A DNA stretch of 64,000 nucleotides from Mycetocola miduiensis (GTDB lineage: Bacteria; Actinomycetota; Actinomycetes; Actinomycetales; Microbacteriaceae): the NCBI RefSeq assembly GCF_900115155.1, contig NZ_FOVM01000004.1:1-64000 (forward strand). The letters run 5' to 3'. The notes below the pieces were generated by a model. The model did no database searches, was not told where the DNA came from, and worked only from the letters and a program-made list of their open reading frames with translations. Of this stretch, positions 33,406 through 41,162 are shown one piece after another; within the stretch, counting starts at the first letter, position 1, and every line of letters begins with the position of its first letter. The translations under genes were made by a program, and so were the position numbers.

Positions 33406-34331
33406 GACTGCACCGCCGCTGCGTGCTCGGCTGCCGACTGGCGCTCGTACTCTTCCTTGGACAGTTCACCGTCCACGACTTCGACCTGTTCCTCAGCGGT
33501 CGGTTCCTCTGCGGGTGTTTCGCCGCGGTGGATCATCCCGGAGCGGGCGAGCACGAGCGTCCGGATCGCGTCGGTGAACTGTTCGGCTGCCCTCGCACGG
33601 TTCGCTATCGCGGTCAGCTCTGTCTTCGTGGTTGCCGCGGCAATCAGGGCCGCCCAGTCCTCGGCCGGGGCCGCGGTCACTTGGACCATCTCGCCGGCGT
33701 CGGTCGGGCCCGAGGTCAGTTCCTCGGCGGTGTAGTGCACGCCGAGGAGCACATCCTCCGCGCCCTCGCGGACGACGTCGCCGACGGCACGCCAACGGAG
33801 CATCGCGGGCGTGTACGCCTCCCACGGCTTGATGTTGTCGTTCTGGGATCGAGCCCGGACCTGCCACACGCCCTCGGCGTTCGGCTTGTAGGAATCAATC
33901 AATCCGGCGCGGATAGCGTCCTTCGGCTCCCAAGTCGACTCGTACGTGAAGTCGGGATCGTCCGACCGGATGAGCGTCGCTGTGACGGCGATGTCGCCGC
34001 CCTCGATCGTCCCGGTCTTTTTAATGCGGAGCGTGTGTCCTGCCTCGCGGACGAGTGCTGTCATGAGTGACGGCTTGATCGTCGGGTTGCCCTCGATGAC
34101 GTCGATGCCCTGCAGGGCGGCCATCGGGTGGATGCCGAGCATGGCGCCAGTCTCGGCGACGAGCATCACCTTGCCTGGTGACGGCCGGTTCTCCATGAGA
34201 CCCGTCTCAGCGTTGCGGACGTTGGCCCACAGGCCCTTGGGGAGGAGGTCGCCGGCCTCAGCGAGTGCGCGGGCGTAGCGGTACTTCTCGTCGAGCGAGG
34301 CGTTGCGGTAAGGGGTGATGTCAGTGCTCAT
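33402..34331 (-). CDS. recT: RecT family single-strand annealing protein
   Basis: 309 residues from ATG 34331. RecT-type features: ALLPKGLWAN-like N-terminus (GDLLPKGLWAN), VAETGAMLGIHPMAALQGID, PTIKPSLMTALVREAG, and WEPKDAIRAGL with a DNIKPWEAYTPAMLRWRAV stretch. The acidic C-terminal 60 residues may contact SSB. Works with the YqaJ exonuclease in lambda-type strand exchange. Confidence 0.88.
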   Translation of the reverse strand: MSTDITPYRNASLDEKYRYARALAEAGDLLPKGLWANVRNAETGLMENRPSPGKVMLVAETGAMLGIHPMAALQGIDVIEGNPTIKPSLMTALVREAGHTLRIKKTGTIEGGDIAVTATLIRSDDPDFTYESTWEPKDAIRAGLIDSYKPNAEGVWQVRARSQNDNIKPWEAYTPAMLRWRAVGDVVREGAEDVLLGVHYTAEELTSGPTDAGEMVQVTAAPAEDWAALIAAATTKTELTAIANRARAAEQFTDAIRTLVLARSGMIHRGETPAEEPTAEEQVEVVDGELSKEEYERQSAAEHAAAVQS

Positions 34332-34924
34332 GAGGCGAGCTGCCTTTCGAAATCGAGCGCGGCGGTGAGCCGCGCGAGGAGGTCTGTTGCGATGGGGAGG
34401 ATGAACGGTGTCAGCTCCCGGATTCGGGAATGGTCGGGGCGCACGGTGATGCTCTTCGGTTCGCCGTGGCAGCCGGCGCGAATCTCGCCGTCCATCAGTT
34501 CGACCCAGATGAACTCGATGGACTCGAACTCGGGGACGCAGACGAACTGCCACGCGAGCTGCCGCCATTCACCGAGCGACGGGCCGTCGACGACGCGACC
34601 GTGCTTTGCTTTACACTCGGCGCCGACCGTCCCGCCAGCCCCGTCCGGTGTGGCAGCGAAACCGCGTTCTCCGGGGGAGTGGATGAGTGCCTTGTTCTCG
34701 GGGATGCCAGCCCACGCGAGCATCATCGGTTCCCACCGATTACCGGAGTCGGTGTACTTGTTCCCGCTGAATCCGCTGTCGCCGAGTTTCTGTGCGAGGT
34801 ACTTGTCCACCGATCCCGGCTTGGCGAGCTTCGCGGCATCCGACGCCCCGATCACAGGACGGCGAGCTTCGAGCCAGCCGTCCCGGTCGGAGCCGTCGTG
34901 AAGGACCCTGTCGAGGTAGCTCAT
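34328..34924 (-). CDS. YqaJ-like phage exonuclease
   Basis: 198 residues from ATG 34924. GASDAAKL, NRWEPMMLAW, AATPDG and GAECKAKHG fit the YqaJ/lambda exonuclease D-ExK core. It degrades 5' ends of double-stranded DNA to make single strands for RecT. Start and stop overlap neighbours, so expression is coupled. Confidence 0.86.
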   Translation of the reverse strand: MSYLDRVLHDGSDRDGWLEARRPVIGASDAAKLAKPGSVDKYLAQKLGDSGFSGNKYTDSGNRWEPMMLAWAGIPENKALIHSPGERGFAATPDGAGGTVGAECKAKHGRVVDGPSLGEWRQLAWQFVCVPEFESIEFIWVELMDGEIRAGCHGEPKSITVRPDHSRIRELTPFILPIATDLLARLTAALDFERQLAS

Positions 34925-35067
34925 CGCGGAGCCACCTGACAACCGGTGAAGTGACCGCCGACGCACCCGCAGAAGACGCACACCTCTTTCACGAGGTCAT
35001 CACGGCGCTCGAAGAGGCGGTCGGCGTAGCCGGGGTGCTTCGGGTCGTCGAGGTCGTAGGCGCTCAT
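34921..35067 (-). CDS. 48-aa Cys-rich protein
   Basis: ATG at 35067 overlaps the RuvC-like stop, and the TGA at 34921-34923 overlaps the exonuclease start. The second half has CVFCGCVGGHF and a later Cys (TGCQ), a likely zinc-binding knuckle. Operon packing on both sides supports it as a real gene. Confidence 0.6.
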   Translation of the reverse strand: MSAYDLDDPKHPGYADRLFERRDDLVKEVCVFCGCVGGHFTGCQVAPR

Positions 35068-35645
35068 GCTGTCCACCTCGGCACAGCCATCGCTTCGACG
35101 ATCTTCACCGTCTCGGTCTCCTGCGGGTGGCCGAGGAACCGGGCACCCATGGCCGCGAGGTGCACTGCATCCGCGACGTTGTTGTTCACGACGTCGGCGC
35201 CGGGGTAGCGCTTGATCGCGGCGGCGAGCATCTCGTCCTTACCGGCGTTGCCTTTCCCGGTGGCGAACTTCTTCACGGTGCCGGGCGCGACCTCGACGAC
35301 ATGGTGAATGCCGTGCAGGTAAGCGACGATCAGCCACCAGAGACCGGAGCGGTCGTGATGTGAACCGCCCGTCTGCGAGTAGGCGGGCTGCTCGATGACG
35401 ACGAGCGCACCTTCGGGGATGAGGTCGGCGATCTGCTGGCAGAGGTCGATGAGGCGGGCGGAGCGCTGCTGGAGTGACGCATCCGCCTTCCCCTTCGAGG
35501 TAACCAGCGAGGTACGGATGCCGTCCTCGCCGATCACCGCGACGCCTGTGCCGGTGAGGGAGAGGTCGAGACCAACCACCCACGAGACAAGCGTCGGAGT
35601 GGCGGCGGTTGCGTTCATGAGAACGCCGGAGTCGTTGATGCTCAT
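35064..35645 (-). CDS. RuvC-like Holliday-junction resolvase
   Basis: 193 residues from ATG 35645 (184 from 35618). RNase H fold signatures: VVGLDLSLTGTGVAVIGEDG, VVIEQPAY and NNNVADAVHLAAMG, supplying Asp/Glu/Asp catalytic residues. Resolves branched DNA during phage recombination or before packaging. Sits amid recombination genes. Confidence 0.82.
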   Translation of the reverse strand: MSINDSGVLMNATAATPTLVSWVVGLDLSLTGTGVAVIGEDGIRTSLVTSKGKADASLQQRSARLIDLCQQIADLIPEGALVVIEQPAYSQTGGSHHDRSGLWWLIVAYLHGIHHVVEVAPGTVKKFATGKGNAGKDEMLAAAIKRYPGADVVNNNVADAVHLAAMGARFLGHPQETETVKIVEAMAVPRWTA

Positions 35646-35896
35646 GAGAGGCCCAGTCCTTCTTCGGTCTCCCGCTGTACCGCGAGCTGTGCTTCGCGCT
35701 TTGCTGGGTCCGTGGACAACTCCCCGTCTCCGAACCACTCGATGAGGTTGGCGAGACGCTGCTGCTCGGCGGCGAAGAGCGTTGCGTGCGTCTGCGCCCG
35801 CGCGGCGTATAGAGCCGCTACCTCCGGTCCCGCGTGCGTCTTGTACGCCTCGTTGTCGAGGCGGATCGCCTCGGCCTTGTGGTCGACGGCGCTCAT
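35642..35896 (-). CDS. Hypothetical helical early protein
   Basis: 84 residues, helical (AEAIRLDNEAYKTH; ALYAARAQTHATLFAAEQQR), coupled on both sides by ATGA overlaps. No recognised domain. Confidence 0.6.
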   Translation of the reverse strand: MSAVDHKAEAIRLDNEAYKTHAGPEVAALYAARAQTHATLFAAEQQRLANLIEWFGDGELSTDPAKREAQLAVQRETEEGLGLS

Positions 35897-37149
35897 GCCT
35901 TCACCTGACCGTCTTCGATGACGACGCCGACCTTGCCGGACTCGTCAACGATCTCGATCCACACCTGGTAGTCGTTCTCCGTCGCCAGCTCGCCGATGAT
36001 CTTGAGCGAGTCGGAGTCGAGCAGCGACCCGTCGAGGATCCGCAGCACGCGGAGCGTCGGGTTCGCGGCCATGGCCAGAGCCACAGAGACGCGGAGCTGC
36101 TCAGCGGCGGATGCCTGAGAGAAGGGGATGCCCTTGTACGTCACGCCCGAGTCATCGAACGAAAGACCGTCGACGGGGAAGTTCGCCGCAGCGAGAGCGC
36201 CAGCCTTTCGCTTATCGATCTGCTCGAGCTGGATCGTGAGCTGTGCCGCGCGCTGCTTCCGCTCCGAGAGCTCGGCGGCCACGGCTGCACGGTGCTGCTG
36301 TGCCCGCACCTTCGCGTTCGTCGCTTCGACGGACGCCAGGCGGGCACTGATCGCCGCGAGGTCCTTCCGCACGCTCGCCGCAGCCTTCGCGACTGTCGTC
36401 TCCTCGGTCTCGATCGCCATGGTCAGGTACGTGCGTGCGGCGTCGAGCTGCTCTTCCAGCTTGGCGACGTGCTTGGCGGCGTTCTCGCGCTCCGTCTGAG
36501 CGTCAGCGGCCGCGTTGTAGAGGCGGTCGATGGCTGCGTTGTGCTGGCTCGCCTCTTCGTATTCGTCGAGCACGGATGCCGCGGAGACCTCCTCAGCCGG
36601 GAGGGTCTCGTCGGTCGGAGCGAATCCTGCGAGCTGTCCTTCGAGCTTCGTGACCTCGCGTTTGACCTCGGTGCGGGTGTCGAACATGCCCTTGCGTTCC
36701 CGCTCGACGGCAGCAGGGTCGAACGGCAGCTTCACCGTGGAGACCAGCGTCGCGACCTGGTCGCGTGCCGACTGGCGGGTGAACGCCAGCGGGTCGAAGG
36801 CTCGGGCGCCGACAACCTCGTCGAGGAGCTTCTGCGGCGAGGAGTACTTCGCCCCGTCGCCTGACTCAACAGTGAGGGTGCCCGAGTCGTCCTTCGTCCA
36901 GCGGCGGGTGACGATGTACTCGCCGAGGTCGAGGCGGACGACAGCGGTTTCCTGCCCGTCGCGGATTGGCTGCTGAGTTGCCCGCGAGGCATCGCCGCCT
37001 GCGAGAGCGGCCCAGATGGCGTCGAGGACCGACGTTTTGCCCTGAGCGTTTCGGCCGCCGATGAAGACGACGTTCCCCTCAGGGGTGATGTTGACGGCCT
37101 TGACTCGCTTGTAGTTCTCGGCCTGGAGGTTGACGATTTGCAGTGTCAT
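35893..37149 (-). CDS. RecF/Rad50-like SMC ATPase
   Basis: 418 residues. Walker A GGRNAQGKTS (about residue 32), a central charged coiled coil (about 165-310), signature-like SQASAAEQLRVSVALAMA and Walker B LRVLRILDGSLLD. A short AAA_23 protein like those paired with phage recombinases or nucleases. Probably tethers DNA ends during recombination or repair. Confidence 0.85.
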   Translation of the reverse strand: MTLQIVNLQAENYKRVKAVNITPEGNVVFIGGRNAQGKTSVLDAIWAALAGGDASRATQQPIRDGQETAVVRLDLGEYIVTRRWTKDDSGTLTVESGDGAKYSSPQKLLDEVVGARAFDPLAFTRQSARDQVATLVSTVKLPFDPAAVERERKGMFDTRTEVKREVTKLEGQLAGFAPTDETLPAEEVSAASVLDEYEEASQHNAAIDRLYNAAADAQTERENAAKHVAKLEEQLDAARTYLTMAIETEETTVAKAAASVRKDLAAISARLASVEATNAKVRAQQHRAAVAAELSERKQRAAQLTIQLEQIDKRKAGALAAANFPVDGLSFDDSGVTYKGIPFSQASAAEQLRVSVALAMAANPTLRVLRILDGSLLDSDSLKIIGELATENDYQVWIEIVDESGKVGVVIEDGQVKA

Positions 37150-37164
37150 GGTGGGTGTTGCCTT

Positions 37165-37452
37165 TCAGTACTTGACGCCGGCGGCGAGGAGGTCGAATGC
37201 CGTCCAGCCGAGGATGATGAACACGACGACAAGGACGACGGTGCAGGCGATGAACGGTGCTTTGCTCTCGTCGTGCGTCTTCGGGAGGACCGGTTCGGTC
37301 GGGGGAGTCGGGTGCACCGGCTGAGGTGCGAGCCGCGGGTACTCGTCCATGCGGACCATGACCTTCGGTGTTTCGGTCAGGCCGTCACGACCGTCCCAGT
37401 CCGAGTACGCGGGGTGCGGGTCGTTGGCGACCAGCCACTTCGGCGCGCGCAT
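37165..37452 (-). CDS. Single-TM protein in recombination operon
   Basis: 95 residues: a polar, proline-rich N-terminus (PQPVHPTPPTEPVLP) and one C-terminal membrane segment (about 67-88, TVVLVVVFIILGWTAF). Tail-anchored topology. It shares one base with the clamp-like gene upstream. Unusual position between clamp and SMC genes; function unknown. Confidence 0.6.
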   Translation of the reverse strand: MRAPKWLVANDPHPAYSDWDGRDGLTETPKVMVRMDEYPRLAPQPVHPTPPTEPVLPKTHDESKAPFIACTVVLVVVFIILGWTAFDLLAAGVKY

Positions 37453-38174
37453 CAGCGGAGTTCCAGATTCGGCTGGATGAGCGCCTCGGCGTACGGCGTC
37501 TTGTCGTCGTTCTCGAACGCAACAAGAACTACGCCGGGCTTCGACGAACCGTCCTCGGCGGCCGTGAACTTGATCCGCGGGGCGACGTAGCCGTTTCCGG
37601 CCATCTTCTGGGCGTCTGCGACGAATCGCAGATTCACCTTCGCTGTGGCCGACGCGATCTCGGCCGCTCGCGCCTTCTCGACCAGCTTCATCACTGGAGG
37701 GAAGATGCCGACGACGAGCTTGTCCGCGAACGAGAGCACGTGCAGCCGTTCATCGACGGACCGACGCACTTTGACTGTGATCGTTCCCGGGTTCGCCGAG
37801 TCCGCGTTCGCCGGGACAGTCAGCTCGATGTCGACGACTGGGATCGTTGCGTTGCTCCGAGCGCGTCCGTAGAAGTTGGCGTTCTTCCAGATCCAGATCA
37901 GTGCACTCCGGGGGACGATGAAGTGTCCCGCCTTCGGCTTGCCCGGGAGGGCGACGGTTGCCGTGTGGATCCGGTACCGGTCGGTGCCGACCAGTCGGAG
38001 TACGGAGTCCTCGATGATCCACTGCGCCGCGCAGAGAACCGGAGTGACATCATCCTTCGAGGTGGCGGGGAGGATGCCAGCGACCAGGTCGCGGAGAAGG
38101 ACAGCCGGGACGGTGAACTTCGTTGCAGAACCGCGCGGTTTCTGGACCGGGGCGGTAGTATCTGTGGTTGACAT
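37452..38174 (-). CDS. Beta sliding clamp-like protein
   Basis: 240 residues from ATG 38174; an in-frame ATG at 38279 is less likely. LLRDLVAGILPATSKDD, LRLVGTDRYRIHTATV and a C-terminal LNLRFVADAQKMAG-like/ VVLVAFENDD region resemble DNA polymerase III beta subunits, with the YAEALIQPNLEL end mimicking the clamp C-terminus. Shorter than bacterial DnaN (about 370), so a domain may be missing. Probably acts in phage replication. Confidence 0.65.
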   Translation of the reverse strand: MSTTDTTAPVQKPRGSATKFTVPAVLLRDLVAGILPATSKDDVTPVLCAAQWIIEDSVLRLVGTDRYRIHTATVALPGKPKAGHFIVPRSALIWIWKNANFYGRARSNATIPVVDIELTVPANADSANPGTITVKVRRSVDERLHVLSFADKLVVGIFPPVMKLVEKARAAEIASATAKVNLRFVADAQKMAGNGYVAPRIKFTAAEDGSSKPGVVLVAFENDDKTPYAEALIQPNLELR

Positions 38175-38244
38175 AGGTTTTCGTGCCTTTCGTGTCACTG
38201 AGTCGCCGTCTGTTCCAGCAGGTGGCGATTCGTTTTGGTGGGGG

Positions 38245-38355
38245 TTAGTCCTCGTAGTCGGATTTGCGGTCGTCTTCATCGATCGGCTCGTATTCGTCCT
38301 CCTCTCCCGTGTCAGGGCGTTCGAGGCCGAGAACGGAGCCGGTGTAGAGGCTCAC
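38245..38355 (-). CDS. Acidic 36-aa protein
   Basis: A GTG at 38355 overlaps the excisionase-like stop as GTGA and opens 36 codons to a TAA at 38245-38247. About half the residues are Asp or Glu (TGEEDEYEPIDEDDRKSDYE), giving a DNA-mimic-like composition. Coupling to the upstream gene supports translation. Confidence 0.45.
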   Translation of the reverse strand: MSLYTGSVLGLERPDTGEEDEYEPIDEDDRKSDYED

Positions 38356-38546
38356 TCGGCAGCTACTAGCTGAGACTTGAGCCACGCGTCCAGGTCTGCG
38401 GGGTAATAGACGGTCTGTCGTCCGTGTTTGAACGACTTCGGACCGACGCCGGCGGCCTTCATGTTGTAGAGCGTCTTCGGCGCACGCTGCACGTACTCTG
38501 CAGCCGCCTTGACGCCGAGAACGGGTCCGCTGCGGTCGGCGCTCAT
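38352..38546 (-). CDS. Excisionase-like HTH_17 protein
   Basis: 64 residues: LGVKAAAEYVQRAPKTLYNM with KAAGVGPKSFKHGRQTVYYP and DLDAWLKS, the AlpA/Xis winged-helix plan. It is the second gene of the leftward lytic operon near the integrase, so it is the best excisionase candidate. Start overlaps the upstream stop (ATGA). Confidence 0.8.
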   Translation of the reverse strand: MSADRSGPVLGVKAAAEYVQRAPKTLYNMKAAGVGPKSFKHGRQTVYYPADLDAWLKSQLVAAE

Positions 38547-38776
38547 TGTGCGGCCTTCGCGAGTCCCTGGATCCAGATCTCAGGATTGACGTTCATCTGG
38601 TCGCCGAGGACGATCAGCTCGCCTCCAGTGAATTCAGCGGCGCCTTTCAACTTCCGCTGAAGGGTAGTTCGGGGGATGCCCGAGTCTTCCGCCAGTCGAT
38701 TGACGGCGATGTCGAGCGAGCAGCGGCTTGCGTCCACCCGCTTGGCGATGGTTTCTGTGTGATTGATTCGGCCCAT
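38543..38776 (-). CDS. XRE-type regulator (Cro-like)
   Basis: 77 residues with an HTH (ALDIAVNRL-type: SLDIAVNRLAEDSGIPRTTL). First gene of the leftward operon. TACATT lies 6 nt before its ATG, so the mRNA is probably leaderless, and operators overlap this promoter. Being first in the lytic operon and opposed to another XRE gene, it is probably the Cro-like or early regulator (inference). Confidence 0.78.
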   Translation of the reverse strand: MGRINHTETIAKRVDASRCSLDIAVNRLAEDSGIPRTTLQRKLKGAAEFTGGELIVLGDQMNVNPEIWIQGLAKAAQ

Positions 38777-38782
38777 GCAGAC

Positions 38783-38897
38783 AATGTACGGCCCAAACGG
38801 GCTACCTCAAGTCAAAACGGGCCGTGTTGCCCAAATCGGGCTTACCCCACTCCGGGGGGCACCTTGAAGTCGGCCCATTTTGGCCATATAGTGCCCA
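38783..38897. promoter_or_regulatory. Divergent immunity promoters with three operators
   Basis: Leftward: TTGAGG (38805-38810), 16 bp, TACATT (38783-38788). Rightward: TTGAAG (38864-38869), 16 bp, TATAGT (38886-38891). Both -10 boxes end 6 nt before a start codon. Three like sites lie between: GCCCAAACGGGC (38791), GTCAAAACGGGCC (38811) and GCCCAAATCGGGC (38829), spaced about 18-20 bp; the first overlaps the leftward promoter. A fourth, looser GGCCCATTTTGGCC site overlaps the rightward promoter. Confidence 0.72.
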
Positions 38898-39168
38898 TAT
38901 GGACACCGAAAGCTATACCCAGGCAATTGCGGCCATCTTGCGCGGACGCAAGGCGGAGCTGAACATGAGCAACGACGATCTCGTTGCAAAGTCAGGCATC
39001 CCCGAGCGCACCTTCTCGCGACTACTCAGTGGGGAGCGCCCCATGCGAATGGGTCAGTTCTTCGAGCTCGTCGACGCACTCGGGCTGGAGCCGGGCGAAG
39101 TGATGGGTCTCGCCAAGAAGAAGGCCGCCGAAATATCCTCGACCGGCGCAGCAAACAACAGCCGGTAA
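38898..39168 (+). CDS. Probable immunity repressor (XRE)
   Basis: 89 residues from ATG 38898, where TATAGT is 6 nt upstream. HTH at about 26-50 (MSNDDLVAKSGIPERTFSRL), followed by a short dimer-like helical end. It is divergent from the lytic operon and facing the integrase, the usual place for a cI-like gene. There is no peptidase domain, so RecA-stimulated self-cleavage is not expected; induction must work another way. Confidence 0.75.
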
Positions 39169-39311
39169 TCCGCGCCCAGCGTCTCAGCCAACCCTAGAAC
39201 CGTGCCAAGCAGCACCATGTCCGGGTGTTGCGACTCGACTCGATCAACCGGCGCCCCCGCGGCAGTGAGTCGTCCCATGACAAGCTTCGAACTTTCGAAT
39301 CCCACAGTCAT
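39054..39311 (-). CDS. Putative small regulator overlapping repressor end
   Basis: 85 residues from ATG 39311, with AGGGGGG 7 nt upstream. A helical, XRE-like plan (FESSKLVMGRLTAAGAPVDR ... LGLAETLGADYRLLF), though the HTH is divergent. Its 3' part overlaps the rightward repressor by about 115 nt in antisense, an unusual arrangement that could produce mutual interference. A palindromic site lies upstream at 39337. Confidence 0.52.
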   Translation of the reverse strand: MTVGFESSKLVMGRLTAAGAPVDRVESQHPDMVLLGTVLGLAETLGADYRLLFAAPVEDISAAFFLARPITSPGSSPSASTSSKN

Positions 39312-39336
39312 TATTTGTCCCCCCTGGAACATTGGA

Positions 39337-39348
39337 TGCCAAATGGCA
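39337..39348. promoter_or_regulatory. Operator TGCCAAATGGCA
   Basis: TGCCA-AA-TGGCA dyad, 26 nt upstream of the leftward 39311 start. A near copy lies at 39624-39635. Confidence 0.5.
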
Positions 39349-39392
39349 TGTTCGAACACAGCTTCGACTAACCCACCGACATTGGCGGGAAG

Positions 39393-39611
39393 CTATCGGG
39401 TACCGAGCAGCGCGTCGATCTCCACCCGCAAAGCCACAGCGATGGCATCAAGCTCGTCGACGTCGAACGCCACGGCTCCGTTCAGCCGCTCCGCAAGGTC
39501 ATCCGCAGGCAACCCGATTGCCTGGGCGAGATCTTCTGGCGTCATCCGTTGCGCCCGCAACTGCGCCATAATCGCTGTGGCGACCATGACACGCCGCGTG
39601 GTGTGGATCAT
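39393..39611 (-). CDS. XRE-type regulator
   Basis: 72 residues from ATG 39611. HTH at about 19-45 (RMTPEDLAQAIGLPADDLAE) then a helical end (DELDAIAVALRVEIDALLG). TACCAT on the minus strand is 6 nt upstream (leaderless), and an operator-like palindrome overlaps the promoter. Third member of the regulator cluster; divergent from a fourth. Confidence 0.7.
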   Translation of the reverse strand: MIHTTRRVMVATAIMAQLRAQRMTPEDLAQAIGLPADDLAERLNGAVAFDVDELDAIAVALRVEIDALLGTR

Positions 39612-39623
39612 GCCCCGATGGTA

Positions 39624-39635
39624 TCCCAAATGGCA
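39624..39635. promoter_or_regulatory. Operator TCCCAAATGGCA
   Basis: One-base variant of the 39337 palindrome, placed immediately upstream of the -10 of the 39611 gene and between two divergent regulator genes. Confidence 0.5.
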
Positions 39636-39685
39636 TAGTGCGTCGAGCATGAGTGCTGGGGTGAATGTTCGCTACATTGGCTTGC

Positions 39686-39949
39686 GTGCCGTCAGTCAAG
39701 AAAACGCCGGGAGCGTACTCCCGCAACATCGCGGCGATTCTGCGCCGGGAAGCGGAGTTGCAGGGCGTGAGTCAGACGGCGCTCGGAGAGAGCATTGGGC
39801 TGTCGCAGGCGCAGATCTCGCGCATCTTCGGCGGCAAGCGTGTGCTCGACGTCGACCAGGTGCAAGGTCTGTGCGATCTGCTCGGGTTGCCATTCGAGTC
39901 CGTCATGCAGGAAGCAGCGCAGGCGGTCGCCCGGGACTCGTCCGACTGA
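39686..39949 (+). CDS. XRE-type regulator upstream of integrase
   Basis: 87 residues from GTG 39686 (an ATG at 39665 would add 7). Clear HTH (LQGVSQTALGESIGLSQAQI) near residues 27-52 and a helical end. TACATT is 7 nt before the GTG, so leaderless. It lies 13 nt before the integrase and may be co-transcribed with it, setting lysogeny/integrase expression. Confidence 0.75.
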   Translation: MPSVKKTPGAYSRNIAAILRREAELQGVSQTALGESIGLSQAQISRIFGGKRVLDVDQVQGLCDLLGLPFESVMQEAAQAVARDSSD

Positions 39950-39962
39950 TCGAGGTGGCGTG

Positions 39963-41099
39963 ATGGCGCGCCCACCACTGCCTCTCGGAACGTGGGGCGA
40001 GATCAAGACCAAGACGATTGACGGGAAGCCGGCAGCGGTCGCCTACTATCGCGACTTCGACGGGGTGACTCGTCGGGCGCAGAAGTTCGGCCGGACGAAG
40101 GGCGCGGCGGCGAACCTCCTGCGTGAGTCCCTCCGTGACCGGCTGACCCCGACGAACGAATACCTCACCCGGGAGTCGACGCTGACTGCACTCGCAGAGC
40201 AGTGGGTCATCGAGATCCGCAAGTCCAAGCGAGCCGACGCCACGAAGGAACGCTACGAGGGAACGATCCGGGCGCACGTGAATAAGGCTGTCGGCTCAGT
40301 GCGGATCCGTGAGGCGACGGTGCCTGTGATGCAACGACTCGTCGATCGCGTCGCCGAGGGCTCGGGTGAGGGCCAGGCACGGATGCTGGGCGTTGTTCTC
40401 AAGGGCATGTTCGGGCTCGCTGTCCGACACAACGCTGCTGACTCCAACGTCGCCAGAGATCTCCTCCTGCCGCCCGTGGAACGCAAAGCCGTCCGGGCGC
40501 CGAGCATCGAGGATGTGCATGAGCTCAGAACAGTGATGCGCGCCTACGATGCGAAGCCGCCGGCGCGGGGCAACTCAATCAGAGATCTCGCCGACATCGC
40601 CGACCTGCTCGTCGGGACTGGCTGGCGTATCGGTGAACTGCTCGCGCTGCGCTGGTCCGATGTCGACCTCGAGCACGGCAAGGTCACCGTCTCCGGCACC
40701 GTGACACGAACCCGCGGGAAGGGCATTCATCGTCAGGCGTTCCCCAAGTCGGAGGAATCGAACCGCACCCTGTTCCTCCCGCAGTTCGCCATCGACGTGC
40801 TCGTGTCGAGGCGGGTGAACTCGTACTGCGAGTGGGTGTTCCCGTCAGCGAATGGCAAGCTCCGCTGGCCGGAGAACGTCCGGGCGCAGTGGGCGGTCGC
40901 AGTGAAGGGGACACCTGTGGAGTGGATGACGACGAAGGCGTGCCGGAAGGCTGTCGCGACGATCCTCGGTCCGGAGGCGGCCAAGGAGCAGCTCGGCCAC
41001 GCCGACGAGGGAGTGACGCGGAAGCACTACATCGAGCAGCAGATGCAGCGAACCGATCGGTCTGCGCAGCTCGACGTTTTCGGCCAATACCGTGAGTAA
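39963..41099 (+). CDS. int: Tyrosine integrase
   Basis: 378 residues. AP2/SAM-like N-terminal binding region, core-binding domain (about 60-160) and catalytic domain with R (GTGWRIGELLALRW), K (after GIHRQAFPKSE), KACR in place of the usual HxxR, LGHAD and the nucleophile in HYIEQ. Actinophage integrases of this group often read (T/x)(x)xFRK here, so the Lys/Thr in place of His is notable but not proof of inactivity. It reads toward attR and the tRNA it recognises. Confidence 0.93.
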   Translation: MARPPLPLGTWGEIKTKTIDGKPAAVAYYRDFDGVTRRAQKFGRTKGAAANLLRESLRDRLTPTNEYLTRESTLTALAEQWVIEIRKSKRADATKERYEGTIRAHVNKAVGSVRIREATVPVMQRLVDRVAEGSGEGQARMLGVVLKGMFGLAVRHNAADSNVARDLLLPPVERKAVRAPSIEDVHELRTVMRAYDAKPPARGNSIRDLADIADLLVGTGWRIGELLALRWSDVDLEHGKVTVSGTVTRTRGKGIHRQAFPKSEESNRTLFLPQFAIDVLVSRRVNSYCEWVFPSANGKLRWPENVRAQWAVAVKGTPVEWMTTKACRKAVATILGPEAAKEQLGHADEGVTRKHYIEQQMQRTDRSAQLDVFGQYRE

Positions 41100-41115
41100 A
41101 CCGTGGATCGGCACG

Positions 41116-41150
41116 AAAAAGCCCCTCGGGCTTGAAGACCGGAGGGGCTT
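41116..41150 (-). terminator. Phage-borne terminator behind tRNA-Gly
   Basis: AAGCCCCTC and GAGGGGCTT pair around a 14-nt loop; on the minus strand the stem is followed by TTTTT. It lies 12 nt past the tRNA 3' end and so ends tRNA transcription from inside the prophage, as well as acting as a possible rightward stop for int. Confidence 0.82.
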
Positions 41151-41162
41151 GGATCCCAGTAC

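Noticed and set aside
38175-38279. Longer N-terminus for the clamp-like protein
   Set aside because: The extension is basic low-complexity and crosses the acidic 36-codon gene.
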